Assembly (NCBI RefSeq): GCF_013155395.1
Contig: NZ_JABJWC010000012.1
Coordinates: 1-64,000, forward strand
Direction: 5' to 3'
From: Komagataeibacter melomenusus
Lineage (GTDB): Bacteria; Pseudomonadota; Alphaproteobacteria; Acetobacterales; Acetobacteraceae
Length of the DNA stretch: 64,000 nucleotides
This document shows positions 8,029 to 17,435 of this stretch, one piece after another; positions within the stretch are counted from its first letter, which is position 1, and each line of letters begins with the position of its first letter. The position numbers were made by a program, and so were the translations under genes. The notes under the pieces were generated by a model. The model had not been told where the DNA came from. It did not search any database and was given only the letters and a program-made list of their open reading frames with translations.

Positions 8029-9396
8029 TCAGCGCAACTGGTCGAAGGTGCCCGCCTTGAGGGCAGTCTCGATTTCCTCAAGCGAGCGGCCACGGGTTTC
8101 GGGCACGTAGCGCCAGATGAACACGAAGGCCAGCACGTTCAGCCCCGCATACATCCAGAACGTGCCCGCCGCACCGAGGGCCTGCACCAGAGAGAGCGTG
8201 GTGAGCGAGATCAGCAGGTCCGCCGTCCAGTGGGTCGCGGCCACGAGGCTCATGCCCTTGCTGCGGCACGAGAGCGGATAGACCTCGGCCCCCACCAGCC
8301 AGATCGCCACCGACAGGCTGCCCACGTTGAATATGGCGTAGCACACCACCGCTGCCGCCGTGATCCATGTATTGATGCCATGCGTTGCCCCCTGGGCAAA
8401 CATCACTGCCAGCACCATGAGCGATAGCGCAGCACCGGGCACCAGCCGCAGCAGCAGCCTGCGCCGCCCCCATGCATCAACCGCCCAACTGCCAAAGGCG
8501 GTGGAGATGACCATGGCCACGCCAATGGCGATCGAGGTCAGCAGCGCCGATCCCTCGCCAAACCCCACGCCCGCGAAAATGGTGGGTGCGTAATACAGCA
8601 CCGCGTTGATGCCGGTAATCTGGCAGAACAGCGCCACCCCCACCGATGCCACCACCGCCGGCCGCACCCAGGGTTGCAGCAGGGCCGACCACGGGGCCTG
8701 CTCATCATGCATGGCCACGATGGCATCGAGTTCGGCGCGGGCCGCCACCGGGTCACGCCGCAGGCGTTGCAGCACGTCAAACGCGCTTTCCAGCCTGCCC
8801 TTCATGGCCAGCCAGCGCGGGCTGCGCGGCAGCAGCGACATGCCGCCCAGCAGGATCACCGCCGGAATGACCCCCAGCCCGAACATGAGCCGCCAGGACT
8901 GCGCGCGGAACAGGTAACCAACAATAAAGGAGACAAGAATGCCGGTGACAACGGCAAGCTGGAACAGCACCACCATCTGGCCGCGTTTTTCTCGCGGTGC
9001 GATTTCCGCGATATAGACCGGCACGATCTGCGAGCACATGCCCACGGCCAGCCCCAGGATGAAACGCGCCGCAACCAGCACGCCCACCCCCGGCGCGAAA
9101 GAGGCGACCAGCGTGCCCACGATAAAGACGAGGGCCGCGAACATGATCATGTAGCGCCGCCCCAGCCGGTCGGACAGCGGGGCGGCCATCAGGCATCCCG
9201 CGAGCGCCCCGGCCACGATGGCCGAGGTCACCACCTGCTGCCCCAGCGTGCCCAGGGCAAAGGCCGGGGTGATCTGCAAAAGGGCTGCTGAAATGATGCC
9301 CGTATCATACCCGAACAGAAGGCCGCCGGTCGCGGCCACGCCTGCAATCAGGTTGACAATGCCGGAGCCGGTAACCGTTTGACTGTGATGCGCCAT
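8029..9396 (-). CDS. Sugar porter, major facilitator superfamily
   Basis: A 455-residue, twelve-helix MFS protein of the sugar porter family (XylE/GalP/AraE type), which imports monosaccharides by proton symport. Family signatures are present: GLLFGYDTGIISAAL in helix 1, DRLGRRYMIM after helix 2, the PRSPRWL motif in the central loop and PETRGRSLEEIE after helix 12. The ATG at 9396 follows GAAAGAA; a TTG at 9414 is less likely. It is the third gene of an operon after xylulokinase and a secreted SMP-30-like protein, so a pentose, pentitol or related polyol or sugar is the likely cargo. Confidence 0.9.
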   Translation of the reverse strand: MAHHSQTVTGSGIVNLIAGVAATGGLLFGYDTGIISAALLQITPAFALGTLGQQVVTSAIVAGALAGCLMAAPLSDRLGRRYMIMFAALVFIVGTLVASFAPGVGVLVAARFILGLAVGMCSQIVPVYIAEIAPREKRGQMVVLFQLAVVTGILVSFIVGYLFRAQSWRLMFGLGVIPAVILLGGMSLLPRSPRWLAMKGRLESAFDVLQRLRRDPVAARAELDAIVAMHDEQAPWSALLQPWVRPAVVASVGVALFCQITGINAVLYYAPTIFAGVGFGEGSALLTSIAIGVAMVISTAFGSWAVDAWGRRRLLLRLVPGAALSLMVLAVMFAQGATHGINTWITAAAVVCYAIFNVGSLSVAIWLVGAEVYPLSCRSKGMSLVAATHWTADLLISLTTLSLVQALGAAGTFWMYAGLNVLAFVFIWRYVPETRGRSLEEIETALKAGTFDQLR

Positions 9397-9452
9397 TATT
9401 ATGCGTTCTTTCAACTGCGCCGGATCAGGGCGGGGCGGCGGCGCGCCCGGGG

Positions 9453-10589
9453 TTATTGCATCGGTATCTTCACCACCAGCCAGGGGCGCTCTTCCATGTC
9501 GTGCCCGTCATGGAACACGGGCAGCCGCCCCCACTGGCCCACGGTCAGCCACAGCGCGTTATCCTTGATGGTCAGGCCATCGGGCGCGATCAGGCGCGGG
9601 TCATGGGCTACGACCGAAAGCTGCCCGTCAGGCAGGCGGCGCAGTACGGCGTGGCGTTCGATATCGGTCAGGTAGAGGGAATTGTCCGGCCCGGTCGCCA
9701 TGCCGTCCACCACGGCGTCCTCCCCTTCGTCGCGCACGGCCTGTTCAAGCTGCGCGGGCCTGGTGGCGGGGTTGGCCAGGAGTGCGGTCGGCGCGCTGTA
9801 CAGCCTGCGGCTGGACAGGGGCTGCCAGTACAGCGTGCTGGAATCCGTGCTCAGCGCAACACCGTCGATCCCGCCCTGCCCCATGGCCGGATGCGCCATG
9901 TCATAACGCAGCATCCTGCCATCGAGTTCCATGGCAAAGCCCTGCTCGGCACGGACGGAGGGCGCGTTTTCAAGCACGCGGCGGGCATGGCCGGTGGCAA
10001 TATCGACCACGATGATGGCCGGGTGATCCATCTGCGAGGTATCGCTGATGAAGGCGGTGCCCTTCCCGCCATGCGTCAGGTCCACACGCACGTCATTGAC
10101 GTGGCTGTCCGGTCGCGTGGCGCCGGTGTCCGGGCCGAGGGGGATGGTGGCGATGATCTGGCCACTCCTGGGGTCCAGCCCGATCAGCATCGGGGTGGCG
10201 GGCGCTGCCTGCCCGGCCACGGTGCCTTCATCCACGATCCACAGGTGGCCCGCCGTATCCACCGTCATGCCAAGGGGGGAAATGAAACGCGCCTGCGTCG
10301 CTTCATCGGGGAAGGGAATGGCCTTGCCCTTGACCAGCTGGCCCAGGCGCGGCCCCTTGTGGTCGGCGGCGCTGCGGGGGAAGGCAATGACCAGCCGCCC
10401 GTCAGGCAGGGCCGCGATGCCGGAGGGCTGCATGTCCGCAAACCGGGCGACCACGGTTATGTTGCCACTTGGCGCAGCACCATGGTCCACGCTGTCCCTG
10501 GCATGGGCGCCCATGGGCGCGAGAAGGGCCAGCAGGGCCGCCCCGCAGGCATAATGATGGAAAAGACGGGGGAACAGGCGTGTTTTCAT
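9453..10589 (-). CDS. Secreted SMP-30/major royal jelly protein-type beta-propeller
   Basis: A 378-residue exported protein. After a basic start, a hydrophobic stretch and a likely cleavage at AHA-RD near residue 31, the rest has repeated blade-like segments such as GLDPRSGQII and GMATGPDNSLYLTDIERHAV, as in major royal jelly proteins and SMP-30/gluconolactonase-like propellers. Periplasmic members of this group can hydrolyse sugar lactones, a useful step for acetic acid bacteria that oxidise sugars outside the cytoplasm. Lying between xylulokinase and a sugar porter, it may process the sugar before uptake. The ATG at 10589 is used rather than a TTG three bases upstream. Lactonase activity is inferred. 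Confidence 0.7.
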   Translation of the reverse strand: MKTRLFPRLFHHYACGAALLALLAPMGAHARDSVDHGAAPSGNITVVARFADMQPSGIAALPDGRLVIAFPRSAADHKGPRLGQLVKGKAIPFPDEATQARFISPLGMTVDTAGHLWIVDEGTVAGQAAPATPMLIGLDPRSGQIIATIPLGPDTGATRPDSHVNDVRVDLTHGGKGTAFISDTSQMDHPAIIVVDIATGHARRVLENAPSVRAEQGFAMELDGRMLRYDMAHPAMGQGGIDGVALSTDSSTLYWQPLSSRRLYSAPTALLANPATRPAQLEQAVRDEGEDAVVDGMATGPDNSLYLTDIERHAVLRRLPDGQLSVVAHDPRLIAPDGLTIKDNALWLTVGQWGRLPVFHDGHDMEERPWLVVKIPMQ

Positions 10590-10686
10590 CAAACTCTATC
10601 CATTTCCTTATTCTTGCCCGACATGCGTAACATGATCGCCATACGGCCATAACCGTCTTTTTCCACACCCTGCCCCGCCTGTACCT

Positions 10687-12156
10687 TCAGGCCGGGCATG
10701 CGGCCATCGCACTGCGCAGGGCGGGATAAAGCGCGCGGTAACGGGCCAGTGGCGTGGCGTAGGCTGCGGCCATGGTCGCATCGGGCACGAGCGTCTCCTC
10801 ACGCTGCTGCGGCTGGCATATGGCGGCAACCGCCTCGCCGGTTACAGCGATTCGGGCCAGACGCGCCGCACCAAAGGCCCCGCCCTGCGCCCCATGCGCC
10901 AGGCGGTGCAGCGCAAGCCCCGTGACATTGGCAAGGATCGAGACCCACAGGCGGCTGTGCGAGCCCCCGCCAATCACGTCCGCATCGTGCAGGACGGACC
11001 CGGCATCGGCCAACGCATCGACCACGTCGCGAAACGAGAAGGCAACGCCTTCCAGCACGGCCTGCGTCATCTCCGCCCGCGTGGTGGTATCCGCCAACCC
11101 GGCGAAGCTACCCCGGATCTGCCCGTCATTATGCGGCGTGCGCTCGCCTGAAAGATAGGGCAGGAACATGACGGGCGAAGGCCGCGTGATCTCGGGCGGC
11201 AATTCGGCCAGCAGGGCACTTTCCGCCATGCCGGTGACACGCGCCCACCACGCCAGCGACGACGCGGCCGAGAGTGTCACCCCCATCTGGTGCCACATAG
11301 CGGGCACGGCATGGCAGAAGGCATGGATGCCGCCCTGCGGATGGGGGCGAAAACGGTCGGTCGTGACCCACAGCACGCCCGATGTGCCCAGTGACAGGAA
11401 GGATGACCCCGCCTGCACCGCTCCCAGCCCCACGGCACCGGCGGCATTGTCACCCGCCCCGCCTGCCAGCACGGGGCGGCCCTGCATGCCCCAGCGCCGG
11501 GCCAGGTCAGCATGGAGCAGGCCCGCCCGCGCCGTGCCCTCGACCACAGCGGGCATGGCGTCACGGCCAAGCCCGGTGGCTGCCAGCGCCGCATCCGACC
11601 AGCACCGCCCGCCGACATCGAGCCACAGCGAACCGGCAGCATCGGACATGTCATCAATCATCTCGCCGGTCATGCGGTAGCGCAGCCAGGCCTTGGGCAG
11701 CAGCACATGGCGGGTGGCGGCGAACACCGCGGGCTCATGTTCAGCTACCCAGATCAGCTTGGGCGCGGTAAAGCCGGGCATGGCGATGTTGCCACAGACC
11801 TGCCGGCTATAGGGAAAGCGGCGCTCGAATTCGGCGCATTGCGCCACGCTGCGCAGGTCATTCCACAAAATGCACGGGCGCAGCACGCCCCCATCGGCGC
11901 CAAGCAGCACCGCGCCATGCTGCTGCCCCGACAGGCCAATGCCCACGACCTGCGCCATCTCGCGCGGGTTTGCCGCCGCCAGCGCATCCATGGTGCCCAG
12001 CAGCGCCGCCCACCAGTCCTGCGGGGCCTGTTCGCTCCACCCCGGCTGCGGCGATGTTACGCGCAGGGGGTGGGCGTGGCTGGCGACGACCTGCTGCCGG
12101 TCATCGACCAGCACGGCCTTGAGAGATGATGTACCCAGGTCCAGTCCGACAAACAT
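10687..12156 (-). CDS. xylB: Xylulokinase
   Basis: A 489-residue FGGY-family kinase of normal length. It phosphorylates D-xylulose to xylulose 5-phosphate for the pentose phosphate pathway. The N-terminal phosphate-binding motif GLDLGTSSLK (residues 4-13), the sugar-contact motifs GLSGQQHG (74-81) and ILWNDLR (96-102), and the catalytic aspartate in GGAGDNAAG (D236) are all intact. It is the first gene of the minus-strand operon with the SMP-30-like protein and sugar porter. About 280 bases with no gene lie upstream, including a palindromic repeat that belongs to the preceding aco genes. Confidence 0.92.
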   Translation of the reverse strand: MFVGLDLGTSSLKAVLVDDRQQVVASHAHPLRVTSPQPGWSEQAPQDWWAALLGTMDALAAANPREMAQVVGIGLSGQQHGAVLLGADGGVLRPCILWNDLRSVAQCAEFERRFPYSRQVCGNIAMPGFTAPKLIWVAEHEPAVFAATRHVLLPKAWLRYRMTGEMIDDMSDAAGSLWLDVGGRCWSDAALAATGLGRDAMPAVVEGTARAGLLHADLARRWGMQGRPVLAGGAGDNAAGAVGLGAVQAGSSFLSLGTSGVLWVTTDRFRPHPQGGIHAFCHAVPAMWHQMGVTLSAASSLAWWARVTGMAESALLAELPPEITRPSPVMFLPYLSGERTPHNDGQIRGSFAGLADTTTRAEMTQAVLEGVAFSFRDVVDALADAGSVLHDADVIGGGSHSRLWVSILANVTGLALHRLAHGAQGGAFGAARLARIAVTGEAVAAICQPQQREETLVPDATMAAAYATPLARYRALYPALRSAMAACPA

Positions 12157-12378
12157 TATTGTTATTCCCGTGCCGTAACTGGCATTGCAGTTGCGGCATT
12201 GCTGTTTTCTGCTTGTTCAGGACTTTACTCAAGACATACCGGCCGCGTTGTGGCAAGCACCGGATGGACACCTTATGGTGACCGGAATGCGGCAGGACCG
12301 AATATTGTTGCGGAAAATAAAAGTGCCGGGCCTGACATGCGTTAATTTTTTTCCAAAAACAGTTCATGAATGAAATAC

Positions 12379-12416
12379 AAAGTTTCCGGGTGCCGCCTTT
12401 CCCCCAGAAGGCGGCA
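12379..12416 (-). repeat. Palindromic intergenic repeat, copy 4, terminator of acoC
   Basis: The stem TGCCGCCTT (12391-12399) pairs with AAGGCGGCA (12408-12416), with the flank CCCGGAAACTTT on the minus strand, the same design as the copies near rmlD. It lies just past the acoC stop. Confidence 0.7.
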
Positions 12417-12438
12417 TGCTGATTGTCAAGAACAGGCT

Positions 12439-13581
12439 TTACGCCGTCGCCACCTCATGCCCGATGAAGGCTTCCACAACTTCATTGACCGTCGTGGCGC
12501 TTTCAAGCTGCGGCATGTGCCCGATGGCGGGCAGGATGTGGCGGGTCACGCTGCCCGGCAGGCCATCGGCCTGTGCCACGGGCAGGATTTCATCCGCCTG
12601 CCCCCAGATCAGGGTCACGGGCATGTCGGCCGTGGCCAGCACGGGGCGCAGGTCATCGCCCTGCTTCCCGCCCGGAAAACACGCCGCCGCCACCGTGCGC
12701 AATGCGGCTTCCGCCCCGTCCAGCCGCTTGTAGCGCAGCACGTCATCGGCCATGCGCCGCCCGATGAGCGATTTGTCATGCACCAGGTATTTCAGCACAT
12801 CCTGCACGCCGCGCACGCGGTCGGCCTCGATGAAGCCGTTGATGAAATCCATGTTGATCTGCGGCCCCAGCCCGGCGGGGGCGATAAGGGCCAGCGACGC
12901 CACCTTGGCAGGCTGGACCTGGGCCAGTGTCAGCGCAATGCCGCCGCCCAGCGAATGGCCCATGACATGCACGCGTGGCAGATCGAGATGCGCCAGCAGT
13001 TGCGCCGTGACATCGGCAAAGAACGCCAGCGTGCCCGGCCCCACATCCTTTGACGAGCCGCCATGCCCCGGCAGGTCGAATGCAATGACGCGCCGCCCAT
13101 GCGCAAGGGCTGCGTGATTGAGCATCCAGTTCTTGAGGTCGCCACCAAAACCGTGAATGAGCACGAGCGGCGTGCCGTCTCCTGCGCCCCGGTCATGCAC
13201 CCGCAGGTTGTGCGCGCCCACCTGCATCATCACCGGCTCATCAGCGGCCTCCGCCCCGCCGGGCGCGTCCGATGCAGCGGCAAAATCGGCCTGGAAGCGG
13301 GTGATGAACGCATCGATATCCGCATCCGCCACCGCCGCATCGGCCACGATGCCGATCAGCGCGCCCACGGGCAGCATCTCGCCATTGGCTGCTACATGGC
13401 GGCGCAGCAGGCCCGCGACCGGGCTTTCGAAAGTGTTGGTGATCTTGCTGGTCTCGATATCGACCAGTTCCTCGCCGGTCGTGACCTGCGTGCCGGGCTC
13501 GACCAGCCAGCCCGCAATCTTGCCCTCCGTCATGGCAAGGCCGAATTTGGGCATGGTGATGGGGGTGATGTCGGGAGTCAT
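12439..13581 (-). CDS. acoC: Acetoin dehydrogenase E2, lipoyl domain fused to an alpha/beta hydrolase
   Basis: A 380-residue E2 component. Residues 1-80 form a lipoyl domain with the lipoylation lysine in DIETSK (K46). After an Ala-rich linker, residues 118-380 are an alpha/beta hydrolase fold with the nucleophile elbow GHSLGG (S210), an HGFGGDLKNW oxyanion segment (about 143-152) and a late histidine in PAIGHMPQ. This is the known AcoC arrangement, which takes the place of the usual catalytic acyltransferase domain and passes the acetyl group from acetoin to CoA. The start follows AGGAG, one base after acoB ends. No E3 lipoamide dehydrogenase gene is present in the operon, so the complex must borrow one. 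Confidence 0.9.
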   Translation of the reverse strand: MTPDITPITMPKFGLAMTEGKIAGWLVEPGTQVTTGEELVDIETSKITNTFESPVAGLLRRHVAANGEMLPVGALIGIVADAAVADADIDAFITRFQADFAAASDAPGGAEAADEPVMMQVGAHNLRVHDRGAGDGTPLVLIHGFGGDLKNWMLNHAALAHGRRVIAFDLPGHGGSSKDVGPGTLAFFADVTAQLLAHLDLPRVHVMGHSLGGGIALTLAQVQPAKVASLALIAPAGLGPQINMDFINGFIEADRVRGVQDVLKYLVHDKSLIGRRMADDVLRYKRLDGAEAALRTVAAACFPGGKQGDDLRPVLATADMPVTLIWGQADEILPVAQADGLPGSVTRHILPAIGHMPQLESATTVNEVVEAFIGHEVATA

Positions 13582-13582
13582 G

Positions 13583-14611
13583 TCACACTTTCTCCTTTAC
13601 GCGGTGGTTCATGGTGGCGGTGACCGCAGCCTCGATCTTTTCAACGCTGGGCATGTACAGCGTTTCCAGCACGGTGGCGAAGGGCACCGGCGTGTGGGGT
13701 GGCACCACGCGGCGGATGGGCGCGCGCAGGGCATCAAATGCCTCCTCCGCCACCAGGGCCGCGATATCGGTGGCCATGTTGCAGCGCGGGCTGGATTCAT
13801 CAACAATGACCAGCCTGCCGGTATCGGCCACGCAGTCCAGTATGGTCTCGCCATCGAGCGGCGATGTGGTGCGCGGGTCGATGACCGTGCAGCCTATGCC
13901 TTTTTTTGCCAGCCGGTCGGCAGCCTCGTTGGCCATGCCCACCATGCGGCCAAAGGCCACGATGGTCACGTCATCGCCCTCCCGCGTGAGGTTGGCTTCG
14001 CCAAAGGGGATGGCGTAGGGCTCATCGGGCACCTCTTCCTCCACGTCATACATCACCTTGTTTTCAAGGAAGATGACGGGGTCATCATCACGTATGGCCG
14101 AGATGAGCAGGCCCTTGGCCTCGTAGGGGGATGACGGGATGACCACCTTCAGCCCCGGAATATGGGTAAACAGCGGATACAGCGCCTGGCTGTGCTGGGC
14201 TGCGGCATTGAAGCCCGCGCCGTACATGGCCCGGATGACCAGCGGCGTGCGCGCCTTGCCGCCAAACATGTAGCGGAACTTGGCGGCCTGGTTCATGATC
14301 TGGTCGAGGCAGCAGCCGACGAAATCGACAAACATCAGTTCCGCCACCGGGCGCAGGCCGGTCACGGCGGCCCCTGCGGCAGCGCCGATATAGGAGGCCT
14401 CGGTAATGGGGGTGTCGAGCACGCGGGTCTCGCCAAATTCCTCATACAGGCCCTTGGTCACACCCAGCACGCCGCCCCAGGCATCGACCGTGCCAGCCGA
14501 GCCGCCACGGCCACCCGCCACGTCCTCGCCCATCAGGATGACGGTGGGGTCGCGGCGCATTTCCTGGCGCAGGGCCTCGTTGATCGCCTGGCGGAAGCTT
14601 TTCTTGCTCAT
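13583..14611 (-). CDS. acoB: Acetoin dehydrogenase E1 beta subunit
   Basis: A 342-residue transketolase-type E1 beta subunit. It pairs with AcoA to cleave acetoin with thiamine diphosphate, releasing acetaldehyde and loading the lipoyl arm. The cofactor-activating glutamate region (VILMGEDVAGGRGG near 25-38), the TPITEASYIGAAAGAA segment and the C-terminal VIDPRTTSPLD and VIVDES motifs are typical. AGGAG precedes the start. It lies 28 bases after acoA and directly before acoC on the same strand, the standard aco order. Confidence 0.93.
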   Translation of the reverse strand: MSKKSFRQAINEALRQEMRRDPTVILMGEDVAGGRGGSAGTVDAWGGVLGVTKGLYEEFGETRVLDTPITEASYIGAAAGAAVTGLRPVAELMFVDFVGCCLDQIMNQAAKFRYMFGGKARTPLVIRAMYGAGFNAAAQHSQALYPLFTHIPGLKVVIPSSPYEAKGLLISAIRDDDPVIFLENKVMYDVEEEVPDEPYAIPFGEANLTREGDDVTIVAFGRMVGMANEAADRLAKKGIGCTVIDPRTTSPLDGETILDCVADTGRLVIVDESSPRCNMATDIAALVAEEAFDALRAPIRRVVPPHTPVPFATVLETLYMPSVEKIEAAVTATMNHRVKEKV

Positions 14612-14639
14612 GGATTATCTCCTTCGCGTTGGGGCAGGG

Positions 14640-15605
14640 TCAGTAGCGCACGTACACATCGGCCAGCAGGTCGGCTGACTGCGGCAGCGGGTCATCCTTG
14701 GCCTGCAGCACGGCGGCCTCGATCTCGTCGGTTACGGCCGTATCGACCTCGTCGAGCACGCTGTCCTCGAACAGGCCCGCCTGCGTCACGCGCTCGCGGA
14801 ACAGCCTGAGGCAGTCATGGTCGCGCTTGGCCTCGGCGACTTCGCCCGGCGCGCGATAGGTCATGGCGTCACCCTCAAAATGGCCATACCAGCGCTGCAG
14901 GTGCACATGCAGCATGACCGGCCCCCTGCCCGCGCGCGCATGGGCGATGGCCTCGCCCGCCGCCTCATGCACGGCGAAGTAATCCGAGCCATCGCATTCG
15001 ATATACGGCATGCCAAACCCGGCAGCCCGCGCCTTCTGGGTGCCCGCGCAGGCAAAGGAGGCACCCGTGGCCTCGCCATAGCCGTTGTCTTCCACCACGA
15101 ACACGGCGGGAAGCTGCCAGACGGAGGCAAGGTTGAGGCTTTCAAGCGTGGTGCCTTCATTCGAGGCGCCATCGCCATAGAACGCCACCGCAACCCCACC
15201 ATCACGCAGGGTCTTGTGCGAGAGTGCGGCGCCACAGATCAGCGGCGGGCCGCCACCCACGATGCCATTGGCGCCCAGCATGCCGCAGGCAAGGTCGGCA
15301 ATATGCATCGAGCCGCCCTTGCCCCGGCACACGCCGGTGCTGCGGCCATAGATCTCGGCCATCATGCCCGCCACTTCTACGCCCTTGGCAATGCAGTGGC
15401 CGTGGCCGCGATGGGTGCTGGCAATGGTATCGTTATCGGTCAGGTTGGCGCACACGCCCACGGCGGAGGCTTCCTCACCACAATACAGATGCACGAAGCC
15501 GGGTATCTCACCGGTTGCAAATTCGACATGCAGGCGCTCTTCAAACATCCGGATGGTGCGCATCGCCCGATACGAGCGCAGCAGCGTTTCACGCGCTATT
15601 TGCAT
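14640..15605 (-). CDS. acoA: Acetoin dehydrogenase E1 alpha subunit
   Basis: A 321-residue E1 alpha subunit. The thiamine diphosphate motif GDGASNEG opens a GDG...N block, and the HRGHGHCIAKG and GKGGSMHIAD motifs of the family are present. I start at the ATG at 15605 (MQIARETL), which gives the normal family length; the open frame continues to 15770 but those 55 residues are Cys- and Pro-rich with no family match. It is the first gene of acoABC and faces the divergent regulator at 15820, leaving 214 bases for the control region. Confidence 0.93.
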   Translation of the reverse strand: MQIARETLLRSYRAMRTIRMFEERLHVEFATGEIPGFVHLYCGEEASAVGVCANLTDNDTIASTHRGHGHCIAKGVEVAGMMAEIYGRSTGVCRGKGGSMHIADLACGMLGANGIVGGGPPLICGAALSHKTLRDGGVAVAFYGDGASNEGTTLESLNLASVWQLPAVFVVEDNGYGEATGASFACAGTQKARAAGFGMPYIECDGSDYFAVHEAAGEAIAHARAGRGPVMLHVHLQRWYGHFEGDAMTYRAPGEVAEAKRDHDCLRLFRERVTQAGLFEDSVLDEVDTAVTDEIEAAVLQAKDDPLPQSADLLADVYVRY

Positions 15606-15819
15606 GGGTCTTTTCCCTGTTTCTTCCCTGGTCCCGTCGCGCATGCCATGCGGCACGCAACCGGGCTGTGGGCAGCACACACGCAAGCCACCTGTGGGCG
15701 CAAGCACGCGGCCCCGATGCTTCACGCCCATGTGACGGGGCCGGTACGAAGTGTCGCGAAACCGCGCCATGTGGCCGCGTGTTTAGCCGCCACCCCTCCC
15801 ACCCTGGCAAAGAGACAGC

Positions 15820-16779
15820 ATGCTGCACGGTTCCGGTTTTCCGCCTGCCTTCCCTGCCCGGCCTGCCCCTTCCGTGATCGGGACGGGGCTGGAAGCCTCA
15901 TGGCAACGGTGCCGGCACGACTACGCGCTCGACCCCAGCACGCCCGTGCTGCCCGATGTGCTGTCGGGCACGGAACTGCGCCATGCCTGCCAGCACGCGG
16001 GGCGCATGCTGTATTTTGCAGGCCCCGAAATGGTGCGACTGCACCACGCGCTTGAACCCGTGGGCTACACCGCCCTGCTGGCCGATACCGCGGGCGTGGT
16101 GCTGGCGCATAACGTGGCGGGCGCCCTGCAACGCGGCTGCCGCCGGTGGAACCTGTGGCCCGGCGCCGTATGGCACGAGCGCCATGCGGGCACCAACGGC
16201 ATTGGCACCTGCCTTGCCGAACAGCGCAGCATCAGCGTGCACCGCAATGAGCACTGGCGCAGTTTCCTGCACGGGCTGACCGGCATCGCAACGCCGGTCT
16301 ATGACGCGATGGGGCGCATGGCGGGCGCGCTCAATGCCAGTTCCTACCGCCCCTCGCCCGATGGCAGCCTTGGCGCGCTCATCGCCTCAAGCCTGCTGCA
16401 GGCCGCGCGCCAGATCGAGCAGGCTTTCTTCATGGACCTGTATCGGGGCCATACCATCATGCTGCTCGGGCCGCCGCAGGGCGCATCGGCATCCGTGCCG
16501 ATGATGGCGCTCAACCGCGAGCGGCATGTGGTGGGCGCTACCCATGCCGCGCGCGTGCAGATGGGCCTGCCGCCTGCGGGCGATGTCAACCTGTGCCTGA
16601 TGGAGGAGACCGTGCAGCGCTCGCCCCTGCGCGAAGCGCAGGCCATGGCCATCCGCACGGCCCTGGCCAGCGCGGGCGGGAAGGTGGCGGTGGCGGCAAG
16701 GATGCTGGGCATCAGCCGCTCGACCCTGCACCGCAAGCTGCGTGCCCTTGATGGCACACGGGCGGCCATGCGGCCCTGA
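15820..16779 (+). CDS. AcoR-like regulator: GAF domain plus Fis-type HTH, no AAA+ domain
   Basis: A 319-residue regulator divergent from acoA. Residues 20-200 match the sensory part of AcoR-type activators: an N-terminal helical region with SWQRC, then a GAF-like domain with WHERHAGTNGIGTCLAE. Residues 270-312 carry a Fis-type helix-turn-helix with AARMLGISRSTLHRKL. What is missing is the central sigma-54-contacting AAA+ domain of about 240 residues; no Walker A or GAFTGA loop is present, and only about 70 residues of non-AAA+ sequence separate the two parts. It can therefore bind DNA and sense a ligand but cannot drive sigma-54 melting in the usual way. It probably controls acoABC by a different mechanism. 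Confidence 0.8.
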   Translation: MLHGSGFPPAFPARPAPSVIGTGLEASWQRCRHDYALDPSTPVLPDVLSGTELRHACQHAGRMLYFAGPEMVRLHHALEPVGYTALLADTAGVVLAHNVAGALQRGCRRWNLWPGAVWHERHAGTNGIGTCLAEQRSISVHRNEHWRSFLHGLTGIATPVYDAMGRMAGALNASSYRPSPDGSLGALIASSLLQAARQIEQAFFMDLYRGHTIMLLGPPQGASASVPMMALNRERHVVGATHAARVQMGLPPAGDVNLCLMEETVQRSPLREAQAMAIRTALASAGGKVAVAARMLGISRSTLHRKLRALDGTRAAMRP

Positions 16780-16787
16780 ACCGCCCT

Positions 16788-17435
16788 TCAGGTAATCCGT
16801 TCACACACGTTGAAATTCGGGCTATCCGCGACCTGCCACAGTTCATACCACGGCTCGGCCTCGCGCAGGGTCAGCACCGCGCGCCGCATTTCCAGCGGCA
16901 TGTAGAAGTCATCCTCCGGCCAGGACTGGTGCCAGCCGCCTACAATGGCATCGACATTGTCCCGGAACAGGTCGCCCCGTTCGGTATAGAGATCATCATA
17001 GGCCCTGCCCAATGGAGTAAGGGCCGCCCGGGCATATTGATAGCGTTGCAGCCCGAGGCCCTGCAGCCATACGGCCACTTTTTCGCTACCATAAAGGCAG
17101 ACGGCCTCAAGCGGCGGGAAAGACGTGCTGGCCGTGGCATAAAGCGGCAGGCCGGTGCAGCCAAGTGCCGTGATCGGCTGCTGTGAGCGCAGCACGTTGT
17201 AGAACCTCTCATCCTCCACCTCGCTAAAGCCGATGCTGGCATAGCCCATGGGCATGCCCGTCTGCACCAGCAACTGGCTGTCGAGCGTCATGACATGGCG
17301 GCGCGGGGCTGGCGGGGCATAATCGGGGCGTTCGCCGCGCCAGTATCCGGCAATGTCGCCTTTACCTTCCACACTGAGGGTAAAGCACGGGCGGCGCAGG
17401 CTTTCGCCTTCGGCCAGCAGGTCATCAAGGGTCAT
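16788..17435 (-). CDS. Uncharacterised protein, last gene of the MoxR/VWA cluster
   Basis: A 215-residue soluble protein with no signal peptide or recognisable motif. It is rich in aromatic residues and acidic patches (for example WHQSWPEDDFYMP near 170). I do not recognise the family. Its ATG overlaps the stop of the VWA gene by four bases, so it is translated with that cluster and probably belongs to the same system. The operon ends here, nine bases from the convergent AcoR-like gene. Confidence 0.6.
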   Translation of the reverse strand: MTLDDLLAEGESLRRPCFTLSVEGKGDIAGYWRGERPDYAPPAPRRHVMTLDSQLLVQTGMPMGYASIGFSEVEDERFYNVLRSQQPITALGCTGLPLYATASTSFPPLEAVCLYGSEKVAVWLQGLGLQRYQYARAALTPLGRAYDDLYTERGDLFRDNVDAIVGGWHQSWPEDDFYMPLEMRRAVLTLREAEPWYELWQVADSPNFNVCERIT

